This document shows, piece after piece, positions 1-9,038 of a stretch of 64,000 nucleotides of DNA (its first letter is position 1; the number at the start of each line of letters is the position of its first letter). Source of the stretch: Vulcanimicrobiota bacterium (GTDB lineage Bacteria > Vulcanimicrobiota > Xenobia > Xenobiales > JADMJV01); assembly GCA_023447635.1 (NCBI GenBank), contig JAEXNA010000208.1:1-64000 (forward strand), written 5' to 3'. The position numbers were made by a program, and so were the translations under genes. A model generated the notes under the pieces. That model had not been told where the DNA came from. It saw nothing but the letters and a program-made list of their open reading frames with translations, and did not search any database.

Positions 1-1794
1 CGCCTGGGCCCGTACCTCCGACCCCATCGAAGCCGAGCGCGCCAGCCCCCCCACATCGATAATCAAAGCCACCCGACCATCCCCCATAATGGTGGCTCCG
101 GCAAACAGCTGCAGCTGCTTGAGTTCACAGCTCAGCGGCTTGACCACGATCTCTTCGGTGTCGCAGATCCCGTCCACGATCAGCCCGAAGATCAGGTTAT
201 CGTAGTTCAGCACCACCAGGTTGGTCTCGCGCTGCTCTTCGGGCTCGGGCAGTCCCAGCACCTGACGCAGGCGTAAAACCGGCAGCAGCTTCCCGCGCAG
301 GCGATAGATCTCGGCTCCGTACAGAAGGTCCAGCTGCTCGCCGGCTTCTAGCCGAACCAGCTCTTGCAGATTGACCTGCGGAATAGCATAGCGCTGCCCA
401 CCCTCCTTGATCACCAGAGCCGGAATGATAGCCAGCGTCAAGGGGATACGCATCTTCACCACGGTCCCCTTGCCCAGCACCGAACTCAGGTCGACCGAGC
501 CGCCGATCTTTTCGGCCGACGACTGCACCACGTCCATCCCGACGCCTCGCCCGGACAGATTGGTCACCGCCGCGGCGGTGGAAAAGCCCGGTCGAAAGAC
601 CAGCCGAAGGACCTCACGCTCGGACAGTCGGCTCGCCTCCTCTCGGGTCAGGAAACCGCGCTCGATGGCGCGTTCTCGAACCCTGTTCGGGTCGATACCC
701 CGTCCATCGTCGAGGAACTCGATGGTCACCTGGCCGCCTTCGTGATAGGCCTTGATATGGATGGCGCCCTGGCCCGGCTTCCCCTTGCGAAGCCTTTCCT
801 CGGGCGGCTCCAGGCCATGATCGATAGAGTTCCGCAAGACGTGAGTCAGCGGGTCCTTGATCGCCTCGATCACGGTCCGGTCGAGCGCCGTCTCCTCGCC
901 TTCCATGCTCAGCCGAACCTCTTTGCCCGTCTGAGCGGCCAGGTCACGCACCAGGCGAGGGAACTTCTTGAGCACCACGCCCACCGGCTGCATTCGCGTC
1001 TGCATCACGTACTCTTGAAGTTCACTGGTCACCAGATTGATCCGCTGCGAGGCCGAGGTCAGGAGGGCGTTATCCAGCTTGGGCGCCAGCTGCAGCATCT
1101 GATTTCGGGACAAAACCAGCTCGCCCACCAGGTTCATCAGCTTATCGAGCAGCTCGACCTTGACCCTGACGTGGGTGCTACCGCCGCGAGCGACTTCATT
1201 CTCGAGCGCCTCGTCCTCCGGGACGGAGGTTGGGGTTGGAGCTTTGATCGGGGTTGGAGTGACCAGCTGGGCCATCAGCTGCTCCTGCAGCTCTTCCATC
1301 AGGCGCATCTCGGCGTCCAGGGCCGAGTCTCGCTCGCTCGACGGAGCGGGCCCGGTGGGGGCAGGGTCGAGTTCAAGAACGGTCGCCTCGGCGGGCTCGG
1401 ATTCTACCGACGAAGCCTGCTCTTCCAGTCGCTGGAACAGGCCCGAGTGATCCCCCGCGCCTTCCCTTCCGGTGGACTCGATATGAACCAGAATATCGCG
1501 AATCGCATCGGCGGCCTCGAGCAGCACGTCCACCATATCGCGGGTCAGCGGCGAGCTACCCCCACGCACTAAATCGAGCAAGGTCTCGGCGCGATGGGCG
1601 ATCCCTTCGAGCTGGTGCAGAGAGAGAAATCCCGCTCCCCCTTTGAGCGTATGCATGACTCGGAAAACTGAGTTCAGCGATTCGGACAGGCAAGGCGAGC
1701 GTTCGAGTTCGACCAGTTCCTGGTCGAGGACCTCACTTTGCTCTAACGCCTCGACCAGGAAGTCGGCCATCATCTCGGTGTCCATATCGTCCAT
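1..1794 (-). CDS. cheA: Chemotaxis histidine kinase CheA, C-terminus cut by window edge
   Basis: Central kinase of the chemotaxis array: it autophosphorylates on the HPt histidine and passes phosphate to CheY/CheB. 598 residues are visible, running off the left edge. The N-terminus holds an HPt domain with the phospho-acceptor motif VMHTLKGGAGF (about residues 37-47). A long low-complexity linker, a dimerisation region and an HATPase region follow, and the last visible residues are a CheW-like domain with GATIMGDGRVALIIDVGG. The ATG at 1794 is preceded by GAGGAGAAG. That ribosome site overlaps the cheR stop 11 bases upstream, so cheR and cheA are co-transcribed and probably translationally coupled. 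The missing end should carry the rest of the CheW domain. Confidence 0.95.
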   Translation of the reverse strand, partial: MDDMDTEMMADFLVEALEQSEVLDQELVELERSPCLSESLNSVFRVMHTLKGGAGFLSLHQLEGIAHRAETLLDLVRGGSSPLTRDMVDVLLEAADAIRDILVHIESTGREGAGDHSGLFQRLEEQASSVESEPAEATVLELDPAPTGPAPSSERDSALDAEMRLMEELQEQLMAQLVTPTPIKAPTPTSVPEDEALENEVARGGSTHVRVKVELLDKLMNLVGELVLSRNQMLQLAPKLDNALLTSASQRINLVTSELQEYVMQTRMQPVGVVLKKFPRLVRDLAAQTGKEVRLSMEGEETALDRTVIEAIKDPLTHVLRNSIDHGLEPPEERLRKGKPGQGAIHIKAYHEGGQVTIEFLDDGRGIDPNRVRERAIERGFLTREEASRLSEREVLRLVFRPGFSTAAAVTNLSGRGVGMDVVQSSAEKIGGSVDLSSVLGKGTVVKMRIPLTLAIIPALVIKEGGQRYAIPQVNLQELVRLEAGEQLDLLYGAEIYRLRGKLLPVLRLRQVLGLPEPEEQRETNLVVLNYDNLIFGLIVDGICDTEEIVVKPLSCELKQLQLFAGATIMGDGRVALIIDVGGLARSASMGSEVRAQA

Positions 1795-1805
1795 CGTTCT
1801 TCTCC

Positions 1806-2630
1806 TCAGAGCGTCCTTCGATAAAAGCTGGCTTTGCTGGCATCCGACTCGCGGCGAACCCGGTCCGTGACCCCGAATAGCACCTCGGAACCGCCCACCA
1901 CCAGGAAGCCCTGAGGGGTCAGGCGGTCGACCAGCGTGTTCAAGACCTGGCGCTTGGTGTCGAGGTCGAAGTAGATCAGCACATTGCGACACAGGATCAG
2001 GTCGAACTCTGCCACGGTGGGAGGAACTTCGAGCAGGTTGACCCGACGAAAACTTACCGTTCGCCGGAAGTGCGGGTTGATCAACCATCCGCCGCCCATC
2101 CGCTCGAAATGGCTGAACAGCTGCTGCTGGGTCAGTCCCCGCTTCACTTCGTGGTCCAGGTAGCGCCCCTCGCGGGCCCGCTCCAGCACCTTCTCTTCGG
2201 CGATGTCGGTGGCCAGGATGCTTACCTTCCAACCCTTCAGCTGGGGGAACGACTCTTCCAGCATGATAGCCAGGGAATAAGGCTCCTGGCCCGTCGAACA
2301 GGCCGCCGACCAGATGCGTAGCTCTTTCTGGGCCGCGCGTTGAGCTAGCAGAGCGGGCAAGATGGTCCCGCGCAGAGCGGCGTAGGCCGGTTCGTCACGA
2401 AAGAAGTAGGTCTCGTTGGTAGTCAACGCCTCCATCACCGACCTGGCGACGCCGGGCTTTCCCTGGCGCATGGTGCGGATCAGTTCGTTGATCGAGGTCA
2501 GAGCGTACTGCTGGCAGAGCTCGCTCAGGCGAGACTCGGCCAGATACTCGCGCCCAGAGCCCAGCTCGATACCGGTCTCTTTGCGTAAGCAGGCGCTCAA
2601 GAATTGATAGTTTTCGGGGGTAATCTTCAT
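1806..2630 (-). CDS. cheR: Chemotaxis protein methyltransferase CheR
   Basis: SAM-dependent methylation of glutamates on chemoreceptors, setting adaptation. The N-terminal all-alpha CheR domain begins KITPENYQFL. It is followed by the Rossmann methyltransferase domain with IWSAACSTGQEPYSLAI (SAM binding), LATDI, and FDLILCRNVLIYFD. I place the start at the ATG at 2630, preceded by GGAGCG and giving 274 aa, the usual length for the family. The frame is open 36 codons further upstream, but that sequence is not CheR-like. First gene of a leftward cheR-cheA operon, divergent from the receptor gene at 2787. Confidence 0.95.
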   Translation of the reverse strand: MKITPENYQFLSACLRKETGIELGSGREYLAESRLSELCQQYALTSINELIRTMRQGKPGVARSVMEALTTNETYFFRDEPAYAALRGTILPALLAQRAAQKELRIWSAACSTGQEPYSLAIMLEESFPQLKGWKVSILATDIAEEKVLERAREGRYLDHEVKRGLTQQQLFSHFERMGGGWLINPHFRRTVSFRRVNLLEVPPTVAEFDLILCRNVLIYFDLDTKRQVLNTLVDRLTPQGFLVVGGSEVLFGVTDRVRRESDASKASFYRRTL

Positions 2631-2786
2631 TCCACGCTCCGATTGGTCAGCCCACCATCGGCCCAAGAAGAGAACGCTTAACCCTATAACTCTTTTTCGA
2701 GCAGGCTTAAATTTTATCTCATTGGGCCGAACGAGCACCCAGTCGCCGCCCCATCACTATCGGACGCGGCAAGGAGGCTTGAACTT

Positions 2787-4514
2787 ATGGCAACGAAAAC
2801 TTTGAAAAATGGGAAGCCGTCATCCGCCTCGGTGGTCTACGTCGAGCAAGACGAGGCAGCCCACGCCAGTCCCCAATGGCATGGCGCGATGACCCGCGTG
2901 ATACTCAGGCTGTGCGAGGCCTCCGACACCCGTGAGGTGGCTCAGTTCGCCCTCGACGCCATTCGCGACGCTTACGGTTGGGCCTACGGGTCGTACTGGG
3001 AGCACGACAAACGGATGAACAGCCTGCTCTTCGTCATGGACTCGGGCCAGGCCAGCAGCGACTTCCGCCGACTGACGAGTGAAAGTACCTTCTCCGAAGG
3101 AGTCGGCCTGAACGGCCGCGCCTGGCGAAATCGCGATCTGGTGTTTGCCCCCAACCTGGGCGAAGTCACCGACTGCCAACGGGCCCCCATGGCTCGCCGA
3201 GAAGGGGTGCGTAGCGGGGTCGCCATACCGCTGTTCGTAGGCAGCCAGATCAAGGGCACGCTCGACTTCTTTTCGACGGTCGAGATGCAGCTCGACGAAG
3301 AGCTCGAGACGTCGCTTCGGGCACTGGGGAAGCTGATCTCGAAGACCCTCTGGGAGATGGAACAGAAGTCCCAACTTCACCGCATGGTAGAGAACGCTCC
3401 GACCAATATGATCGTCTGCGATCTCGACCTCAATATCACCTACCTCAACCCGGCTTCGCTGCGCACCCTGACGGCGCTCGAGCAGTATCTGCCGCTCCGG
3501 GCCAACCAGATTCTGGGCAAGTCGATCGACATCTTCCACAAGCACCCCGAGCACCAGCGCCGCATGCTGGCCGACGCCTCCCGACTGCCTCATCGGGCCA
3601 AAATCGCCCTGGGACCCGAGCGGCTGGACCTGCTGGTCTCGGCCATCCGCGACGACCACAACCGCTACGTGGGAACCCTGCTCACCTGGGACGTGATTAC
3701 GAAGACTGAGTCGCTCAAGGAATCGGTTCAGGACAAAGCTTCGACCCTTGGCGAGGCCTCTTCGATGCTGCGCGACCTGTCCACGGACATGGCCGCCGCC
3801 GCAGAAGAGTCGGCCGCCCAGGCCAACGCCGCCACCTCCGCCAGCGAAGAGGTGACCAACAATATCAACTCGGTCGCTTCGGCTACCGAAGAGATGGCCG
3901 CGAGCATTCGGGAGATCTCGAAAAACGCCGGTCAGGCCGCCCAGGTCGCCTCGAACGCCGTCCAGGTCGCCAACTCGACGAACGAGACGATCGCCAAGCT
4001 GGGCGAGAGTTCGGCTCAGATCGGCAACGTGATCAAGGTCATCACCACGATCGCCCAGCAGACCAACCTGCTAGCGCTCAACGCCACTATCGAGGCGGCC
4101 CGAGCGGGCGACGCAGGTCGAGGCTTCGCCGTCGTGGCCAACGAGGTCAAAGAGTTGGCCAAGGAGACGGCACGCGCTACCGAGGACATCTCGCAGAAGA
4201 TCCAGACCATCCAAGAGGACAGCCTGGGCGCGGTTCAGGCGATCGGGCAGATCACACGCATCATCAACGAGATCTCCGACATCGCTAACTCGATCGCCGG
4301 TGCGGTGGAACAGCAGTCCGCAACCACCACCGAGATCAGCCGTAGCGTGACCGAGGCGGCTCGTGGCTCGAACGAGATTACCGGGGCGTTGGGGCAGGTC
4401 GCAGCCGCCGCCGAGACGGGGACTCAGGGAGCGGCTAACACCTTGCAGTCGTCGCGCACGCTCACGGCGCTGGCTGCCGAACTGCAAGAGTTGCTGCACG
4501 GCTTCGAGCTCTAG
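2787..4514 (+). CDS. Soluble methyl-accepting chemotaxis protein (GAF-PAS-MCP)
   Basis: Chemoreceptor without any membrane segment, so it should signal from the cytoplasm to CheA/CheW. Residues about 45-190 form a GAF domain (SYWEHDKRMNSLLFVMDSGQ region, GVAIPLFVGSQIKGTLDFFS). Residues about 205-310 form a PAS-like domain (ENAPTNMIVCDLDLNITYLN) of the kind seen in Aer-like receptors. The rest is a long coiled coil with the conserved MCP hairpin tip around residues 421-457 (IAQQTNLLALNATIEAARAG). Start ATG with AAGGAGG eight bases upstream. Divergent from cheR-cheA with 156 bases between, so the three form one chemotaxis unit. The ligand is unknown; GAF plus PAS suggests an intracellular redox or small-molecule signal. 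Confidence 0.92.
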   Translation: MATKTLKNGKPSSASVVYVEQDEAAHASPQWHGAMTRVILRLCEASDTREVAQFALDAIRDAYGWAYGSYWEHDKRMNSLLFVMDSGQASSDFRRLTSESTFSEGVGLNGRAWRNRDLVFAPNLGEVTDCQRAPMARREGVRSGVAIPLFVGSQIKGTLDFFSTVEMQLDEELETSLRALGKLISKTLWEMEQKSQLHRMVENAPTNMIVCDLDLNITYLNPASLRTLTALEQYLPLRANQILGKSIDIFHKHPEHQRRMLADASRLPHRAKIALGPERLDLLVSAIRDDHNRYVGTLLTWDVITKTESLKESVQDKASTLGEASSMLRDLSTDMAAAAEESAAQANAATSASEEVTNNINSVASATEEMAASIREISKNAGQAAQVASNAVQVANSTNETIAKLGESSAQIGNVIKVITTIAQQTNLLALNATIEAARAGDAGRGFAVVANEVKELAKETARATEDISQKIQTIQEDSLGAVQAIGQITRIINEISDIANSIAGAVEQQSATTTEISRSVTEAARGSNEITGALGQVAAAAETGTQGAANTLQSSRTLTALAAELQELLHGFEL

Positions 4515-4528
4515 AAGGCCGCGTCAGC

Positions 4529-4575
4529 AGGAGCGCCGCGAGGTTCCCTGGCGGAAACCGCGCGGTGCTCCTTTC
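4529..4575 (+). terminator. Stem-loop terminator after the MCP gene
   Basis: AGGAGCGCCGCG pairs with CGCGCGGTGCTCCT across a GC-rich loop, with inner GGTTCC/GGAAACC pairing, followed by TTTCCTT. It sits 15 bases after the receptor stop and between convergent genes. Confidence 0.6.
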
Positions 4576-4616
4576 CTTGGGACCACCGACCTCGGCCTAC
4601 TTTGCAGCGTAGAATT

Positions 4617-5435
4617 CTAGCGCCCGATGGGGCGGTTGGTATCGATCAGGACGTAATCGAACGGTTCGCCCTTGCCCACCGTAGCGATGAAGTTCTGCAT
4701 CGCTTTCGGCGGCAGCACCTGACACCCGATCGAAGTCCCGACCTGCTCGCTGATCCCGTTGTGCACCAGGATCTCCGTAGCCGTCATGATCTTCTCTCGC
4801 TCCCGGCTGCTAATGAACCCGTCGCCGTCGCGGTCCCGGAAACACGGGATGCGCCCGTCGCCCCAGCCCGAGTTCAGCCACCAGGCGGGCATCCCGTTGA
4901 AGTGACCGATCGGCTCAGCCTGATAGACGCCGGGCAGAATCTGGGCCACTCCCCCTTGAGGAGAGAGCGAACTGACCGCCTGGCCGGCGTGAGTGGCGCC
5001 CAGGAACTCTCGCGCCTTGCGCACTGAGGGGCGCAGCACCACGATGGTATCGTCATAAGCCGTAGCGTTGTCCCCAGAGGCGTGACGCCACCCTTCGGGA
5101 GCGATCCCGCGCAGTCCCAGCACGGTAGTGCGCACCGGCTCGCGACCGTAACGGGCGCTGAGCGCCGCGTAATAATCGTACTGTTCCGGCCCTTTGAGAG
5201 AGCGCGGAGCCAGTCCCACCAGCCCTCCGTCCTGGAAAACGAAGCGTCGACCGGGGGGCGGCGCGGCCCTCCGAACCGGCGCCAGATCGCTCCAGGAGAG
5301 CCGGGTCGGAGCCGCCGCCAACGCCGAAGTCGGCTTCCAGTTCATGACCCAGACGCCCAGGAAGAACAGGAAGAACAGGAAGAGGAAAAAGCTAAATTGA
5401 TAGAGGGTGACCGAACGATTCAAAACGAGAGTCAC
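4617..5435 (-). CDS. L,D-transpeptidase-like exported protein with an EF-hand loop
   Basis: 272 aa. One hydrophobic N-terminal segment (residues about 11-31, Phe/Leu-rich) is followed by a Pro/Ala stretch and an extracytoplasmic domain. The end of the domain carries HNGISEQVGTSIGCQV, with the His and the SxGCQ cysteine (about residue 238) spaced as in YkuD/L,D-transpeptidase-like catalytic centres. YDDTIVVL, PGVYQ and GHFNG upstream fit the same wider family. Just before it lies a perfect calcium-binding loop, DRDGDGFISSRE (about residues 201-212, ligands D1, D3, D5, E12). Inference: a peptidoglycan-modifying or cleaving enzyme in the periplasm, possibly calcium dependent. The start is GTG with a weak ribosome site, so the N-terminus is uncertain. 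Stand-alone gene. Confidence 0.62.
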   Translation of the reverse strand: MTLVLNRSVTLYQFSFFLFLFFLFFLGVWVMNWKPTSALAAAPTRLSWSDLAPVRRAAPPPGRRFVFQDGGLVGLAPRSLKGPEQYDYYAALSARYGREPVRTTVLGLRGIAPEGWRHASGDNATAYDDTIVVLRPSVRKAREFLGATHAGQAVSSLSPQGGVAQILPGVYQAEPIGHFNGMPAWWLNSGWGDGRIPCFRDRDGDGFISSREREKIMTATEILVHNGISEQVGTSIGCQVLPPKAMQNFIATVGKGEPFDYVLIDTNRPIGR

Positions 5436-5549
5436 TAACGAACCGATTCCCGGATTGTTCTCCCTTCGGCAAGAAACTATACCCTGGGAGTACCCAACAG
5501 GGAGAAGTCACCAGGCAGGGGCCAGCACCGGTAGGGCCAATCCTGCGAG

Positions 5550-6182
5550 ATGAGACTTCGTACCCTCTTTCTGACTCTTGCCTGCTTGCTCCCCACGCTC
5601 TTCACCTCGCCGCTGCGCTCGGACGCCGCAGAGACCTTCGTGATGGCCGTCAACGACGTGTTTCCCATCTCGGGGCGCGGTATGGTGGCCATCGGTACCG
5701 TCGAGCGAGGAGTGGTCAAAGTCAACGACACTCTCGAGCTTATTGGCGGGCCCACCGCCCGCACCGTAACGGTGAGCTCCATCGACCTGCGCGGCAGAGC
5801 GCTGCCCGAAGCCAAAGCTGGTCAAGAGGTCGGGCTGGTCCTTCGCGGGGTCACCTCAGCGGAGATTCGCCGCGGGCAGGTTTTGGCCACGGCAGGCGTG
5901 CTGAAAGCGGTCGCCGTCGCCAGCGCTCGGGTAGAACTGCTCGCCGCCGACGCGGGCGGCCGGAAGGGCCCCATCACTTCGTCTTATCGGCCGCTCTTGC
6001 GCTTCCGCAGCCTGGACACCTCGGCCACCTTCCAGCTGCCGAGCGGCCAGACCGAACTCGCTCCGGGCGCCAGCGCCAACCCGGTAGAACTGCGTTTCAG
6101 CGAAGCCGTCCCGCTAGAGAAAGGCCAGTCGTTCGAGATCCTCGAGGGCGGTAAAACCATCGGCAAGGGCGTGATTCTCTAG
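5550..6182 (+). CDS. Exported protein consisting of EF-Tu domains 2 and 3 only
   Basis: 210 aa. Residues 1-26 are a classic Sec signal peptide (MRLRTLFLTLACLLPTLF, then DAA before the mature part). The remainder aligns by eye along EF-Tu domain 2 (FVMAVNDVFPISGRGMVAIG, VERGVVKVNDTLELIGG, GLVLRGVTSAEIRRGQVLA) and domain 3 (RPLLRFRSLDTSATFQLPSG, GASANPVELRF, EILEGGKTIGKGVIL). There is no GTPase domain: no G1 P-loop, no switch regions, no NKxD. In EF-Tu these barrels bind the aminoacyl end of tRNA. Here the protein should be outside the cytoplasm, so its ligand is unknown; an adhesin or scaffold role is only a guess. Single gene, flanked by opposite-strand genes. Confidence 0.82.
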   Translation: MRLRTLFLTLACLLPTLFTSPLRSDAAETFVMAVNDVFPISGRGMVAIGTVERGVVKVNDTLELIGGPTARTVTVSSIDLRGRALPEAKAGQEVGLVLRGVTSAEIRRGQVLATAGVLKAVAVASARVELLAADAGGRKGPITSSYRPLLRFRSLDTSATFQLPSGQTELAPGASANPVELRFSEAVPLEKGQSFEILEGGKTIGKGVIL

Positions 6183-6229
6183 CTCTAGAACCTCCGGATC
6201 TGGCCAAGGATGGCCGTCCTCGAAGACGT

Positions 6230-6250
6230 CTTCGGCAGGGGATGCCGAAG
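6230..6250. terminator. Perfect stem-loop between convergent genes
   Basis: CTTCGGCA and TGCCGAAG form an 8-bp stem around a 5-base loop, between the stop of the EF-Tu-like gene and the stop of the leftward lipoprotein gene. No clear T-run follows, so termination is probable rather than certain. Confidence 0.4.
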
Positions 6251-6257
6251 GGTCAGC

Positions 6258-9038
6258 TCAAGGAGCGAGGTCGAATTCGACCTCCCCCACCGAGCGTCCG
6301 TTGACCTCTAACTCCATGGCCCACTTCCCGGGCACTAACTCCTCCGGCCGCTCCAGGAAGTAGCGCGGCCGAGCGGGGAGTTTATCGTCGCTGAAGTCCA
6401 GAGCGATCGTCTCCCGAGTCGGCTTGCCGCCCTTCTCTCGAGGCGGGACGATCCAGTGCATTCGAGCTTCTTTGACAGGGATGGTGTAGGAGAAGAAGAC
6501 GCCCATAGCGCTTCCGAGGCGCAGCGGAATCTGGCGGGTCGACACGATTGGGCTCGGTATACTCAAGCCCCTCCTATCCCCGTCCACCTGGCCGCGGAAC
6601 TGCAGATGGACTCCCGGCTCCTCCGGCAGGTCGCTCGAGGCCATGGAGAAGGTGTGGCTGGCCAGGATCCCGTCGTTGGCATACACCGTCAGGGTCCAGG
6701 GGCCGGGAGCCTGCTCTCCCGGCTGGATATCCCACAGGAAAAGCTCTTCCCCGCCAGCTCGGAACGTGCCCGGGGGGCGAACCGACCTCTTCCAGACCGT
6801 CACCAACCCGTCCGCTCCCGCTTGCTCGCCAGGGGCCGGCGGACGTCGGAGTTCGATCGCCTGGTCGACAAAAATCGGAACGTCGCGACCGTGTCGGACC
6901 TTCAACCCGAGACTTCGCCCTGCTACAATTGGCAAAGAGGCGCTCGTCTCGAGTTTTTTGGGCCCGGACAGCAAGCCCTGATACTGTCCCGACTCTACCA
7001 CTTTCGCCGTCGGACCCAGCGGTGCCGGCCCACCAGCCGCATGGTTCACGTAGGCCTGAAAATTCCCAGTCCCCCAGTACCACACTTCGCCCTCCTTGGC
7101 AGCTTTCAGCAGCCAGGGCTTCGCCTTTTCTGGGTGTTCGCGATAGCGTTCCACCCAGGCCCTCAACTCTCGGCTTTCGGCCGGCGAGGACGGGTCGGCC
7201 TCCAGCGCTCGGAGCGACCGGTCGATCAGGGCGTAGGGAAGGTCCTCGGCCAACGCCTCCCGGTATCCCGACTGGAGCATGGCTAACGCCAAGGCTCCAT
7301 CGCCTTGTCGCTTCATCAGGCGCTTGGCGCCCTCCGCCAGGCTTTGTGAGTCGCCGTGCCAGCGGGGAAGCAGATAGACCAGCTGAGAAGAAGCTGCCTT
7401 CGTGCCCTTCGGGTCGAGAAGCGCGGCCTGCTCGACCACCCTTTCTACCACGGCGGGAGCCTCGCTTCGACCCATGGCTACGGTAATCCGATACGAGGCC
7501 GCGTAGCCATCAGGAAGCTTCGAACGTTCCAGCAGGTCGGCGGCCTTATCGAGGTCCCGCACGAAAAGCTTCCAGCCTTCTTTCGAAACCTCCCGGGCCC
7601 AGCCAGCACCGCGGGCGCTCCAGGCGGCATCGATCAGCAATCCCGCCTCGACCACATTCACCGTGGCCGAGTCCGGCAAGGCCGCCCTCCAACGCTCGCA
7701 GCCGCCCAGAAAAACTTCGGCTAGCGCCTTATCGTCACCCGGTTCGAACGCCTCATAAAATGAGGCGAGGTGCCGTTCATCCCCTTTCCGCAAGGCGGCG
7801 ATCAGCGACTCTAGCACTTCAAAGCGGTCTTCTCGCAGCAACCCTCGGCTCTCTTCCGCCAGCTTGAGTCGGCGAAGGCGAGGAAGTTTCTCCAGGAAAG
7901 CCTTCTCAGGACCCATCGTCAGCACCGCGCGTTCCGGAACGGTCTCGAGGCTTCGCAATCCCGCCGTCCGGCAAGCTGTGTGATAGGACGCGGCAGAGGG
8001 CCAAACCTGGCGGTCCCAATCGGACCCAAGCCTTTCCAAAGCGGTTCGAGTCCGAGCCTCGTCGCCGAGCACCCAGGCCAGTCGAGCTTGCTCGCTTAGC
8101 AGAGTGCGAGAGTGGGGGGAGCGCTGTCGCAGCGCCTCAAAACCCTGATGAACCTTCTCGGGATCGAACTTGAGCATTCGAAACGCGCCCTCCCGTCGGT
8201 CCGTCCAAGCGTAGGCAAACCAGGCGCAGGCGGCGTAGACTTCGGGCCCGTGACGCTGGCTCAGGGCATCGATCGTGGCCACATAGCCTACCGGGTCGCC
8301 GCCATCGTTCCAGTAGGGATGCTCGGCAAACGACCTGAGAACGGCAGCGGACCAGCGCTGGGGGTCGCGCCGGAGCACCTCACCGAAATAGCGGTCGAGT
8401 CTCTCCCTGGGGTCCCGCGTCAACACGCTCAGGCGCAGACAAGATTCCCAGTACTCCGGATCAGCCAGGCATTCTTTCCGGAGAGAGGCCTGATAGAGAG
8501 CGCCCGAAGCGAGAGTACTGTCAGCCAAAAGTTGCTGGCGCTCTTCAAAGTTCCGGAAACGGCTATCTCGCAGGACACAGCGCGTAAGCATGGAGGCCTT
8601 GAGAAGCTCGGGGTAGTGAGATTTCGAAACCGACTGCCAGCGGTCGAGGAAATAGGTATACCTGGGAAGCGACTCTCGACTCTCCGGCTCGGCGGCCTGA
8701 TAGACCTCCTGAGCCAGGGTCAAACCATCACCCCAGTCCACCTTCGACGTTTCGCTTTGAGCAAGAAGCTGTTCAAGCTCCTTGTACCGCTCGGTCTGGA
8801 GCAGTTCCAAGACCGTTTCTCGCAAGACAAAGCGGGCGCTGGTCAAGTCCGTATAGGCCTTCCCCTGCAGGGCCGCTTCCAGGCGGAGCGTGTCGGCTTC
8901 GCGGGATTGCCCGACTGCCAGCGTCACCGACGCGGGCGTGGCGGAGGGCAATGCCGGCGTGGTCATCATCGAACCCGCCCCTTTCGAACAACCGCTCAGA
9001 CATGTCGCCAGGGCGAGGGCTAGCAAGCGTTCTTTCAT
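6258..9038 (-). CDS. Large lipoprotein with helical repeats and C-terminal beta domains
   Basis: 926 aa. Signal peptide with lipobox LSGC, lipidation Cys at residue 17, followed by a Gly/Ser/Thr-rich linker. Residues about 50-640 are alpha-helical and look like divergent TPR-type repeats; LQTERYKELEQLLAQ near the start is reminiscent of DUF4034. The C-terminus has two beta-rich modules ending FLWDIQPGEQAPGPWTLTVY and ERPEELVPGKWAMELEVNG, a repeated pattern like the DUF3859 type. No catalytic motif seen. Its ATG overlaps the TGA of the 168-aa gene at 9035 (ATGA), so the two are coupled and may work together at the outer membrane. Function unknown. Confidence 0.75.
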   Translation of the reverse strand: MKERLLALALATCLSGCSKGAGSMMTTPALPSATPASVTLAVGQSREADTLRLEAALQGKAYTDLTSARFVLRETVLELLQTERYKELEQLLAQSETSKVDWGDGLTLAQEVYQAAEPESRESLPRYTYFLDRWQSVSKSHYPELLKASMLTRCVLRDSRFRNFEERQQLLADSTLASGALYQASLRKECLADPEYWESCLRLSVLTRDPRERLDRYFGEVLRRDPQRWSAAVLRSFAEHPYWNDGGDPVGYVATIDALSQRHGPEVYAACAWFAYAWTDRREGAFRMLKFDPEKVHQGFEALRQRSPHSRTLLSEQARLAWVLGDEARTRTALERLGSDWDRQVWPSAASYHTACRTAGLRSLETVPERAVLTMGPEKAFLEKLPRLRRLKLAEESRGLLREDRFEVLESLIAALRKGDERHLASFYEAFEPGDDKALAEVFLGGCERWRAALPDSATVNVVEAGLLIDAAWSARGAGWAREVSKEGWKLFVRDLDKAADLLERSKLPDGYAASYRITVAMGRSEAPAVVERVVEQAALLDPKGTKAASSQLVYLLPRWHGDSQSLAEGAKRLMKRQGDGALALAMLQSGYREALAEDLPYALIDRSLRALEADPSSPAESRELRAWVERYREHPEKAKPWLLKAAKEGEVWYWGTGNFQAYVNHAAGGPAPLGPTAKVVESGQYQGLLSGPKKLETSASLPIVAGRSLGLKVRHGRDVPIFVDQAIELRRPPAPGEQAGADGLVTVWKRSVRPPGTFRAGGEELFLWDIQPGEQAPGPWTLTVYANDGILASHTFSMASSDLPEEPGVHLQFRGQVDGDRRGLSIPSPIVSTRQIPLRLGSAMGVFFSYTIPVKEARMHWIVPPREKGGKPTRETIALDFSDDKLPARPRYFLERPEELVPGKWAMELEVNGRSVGEVEFDLAP

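Noticed and set aside
364..1572. 402-codon open frame on the plus strand
   Set aside because: Antisense to cheA, whose HPt, kinase and CheW motifs are clear.
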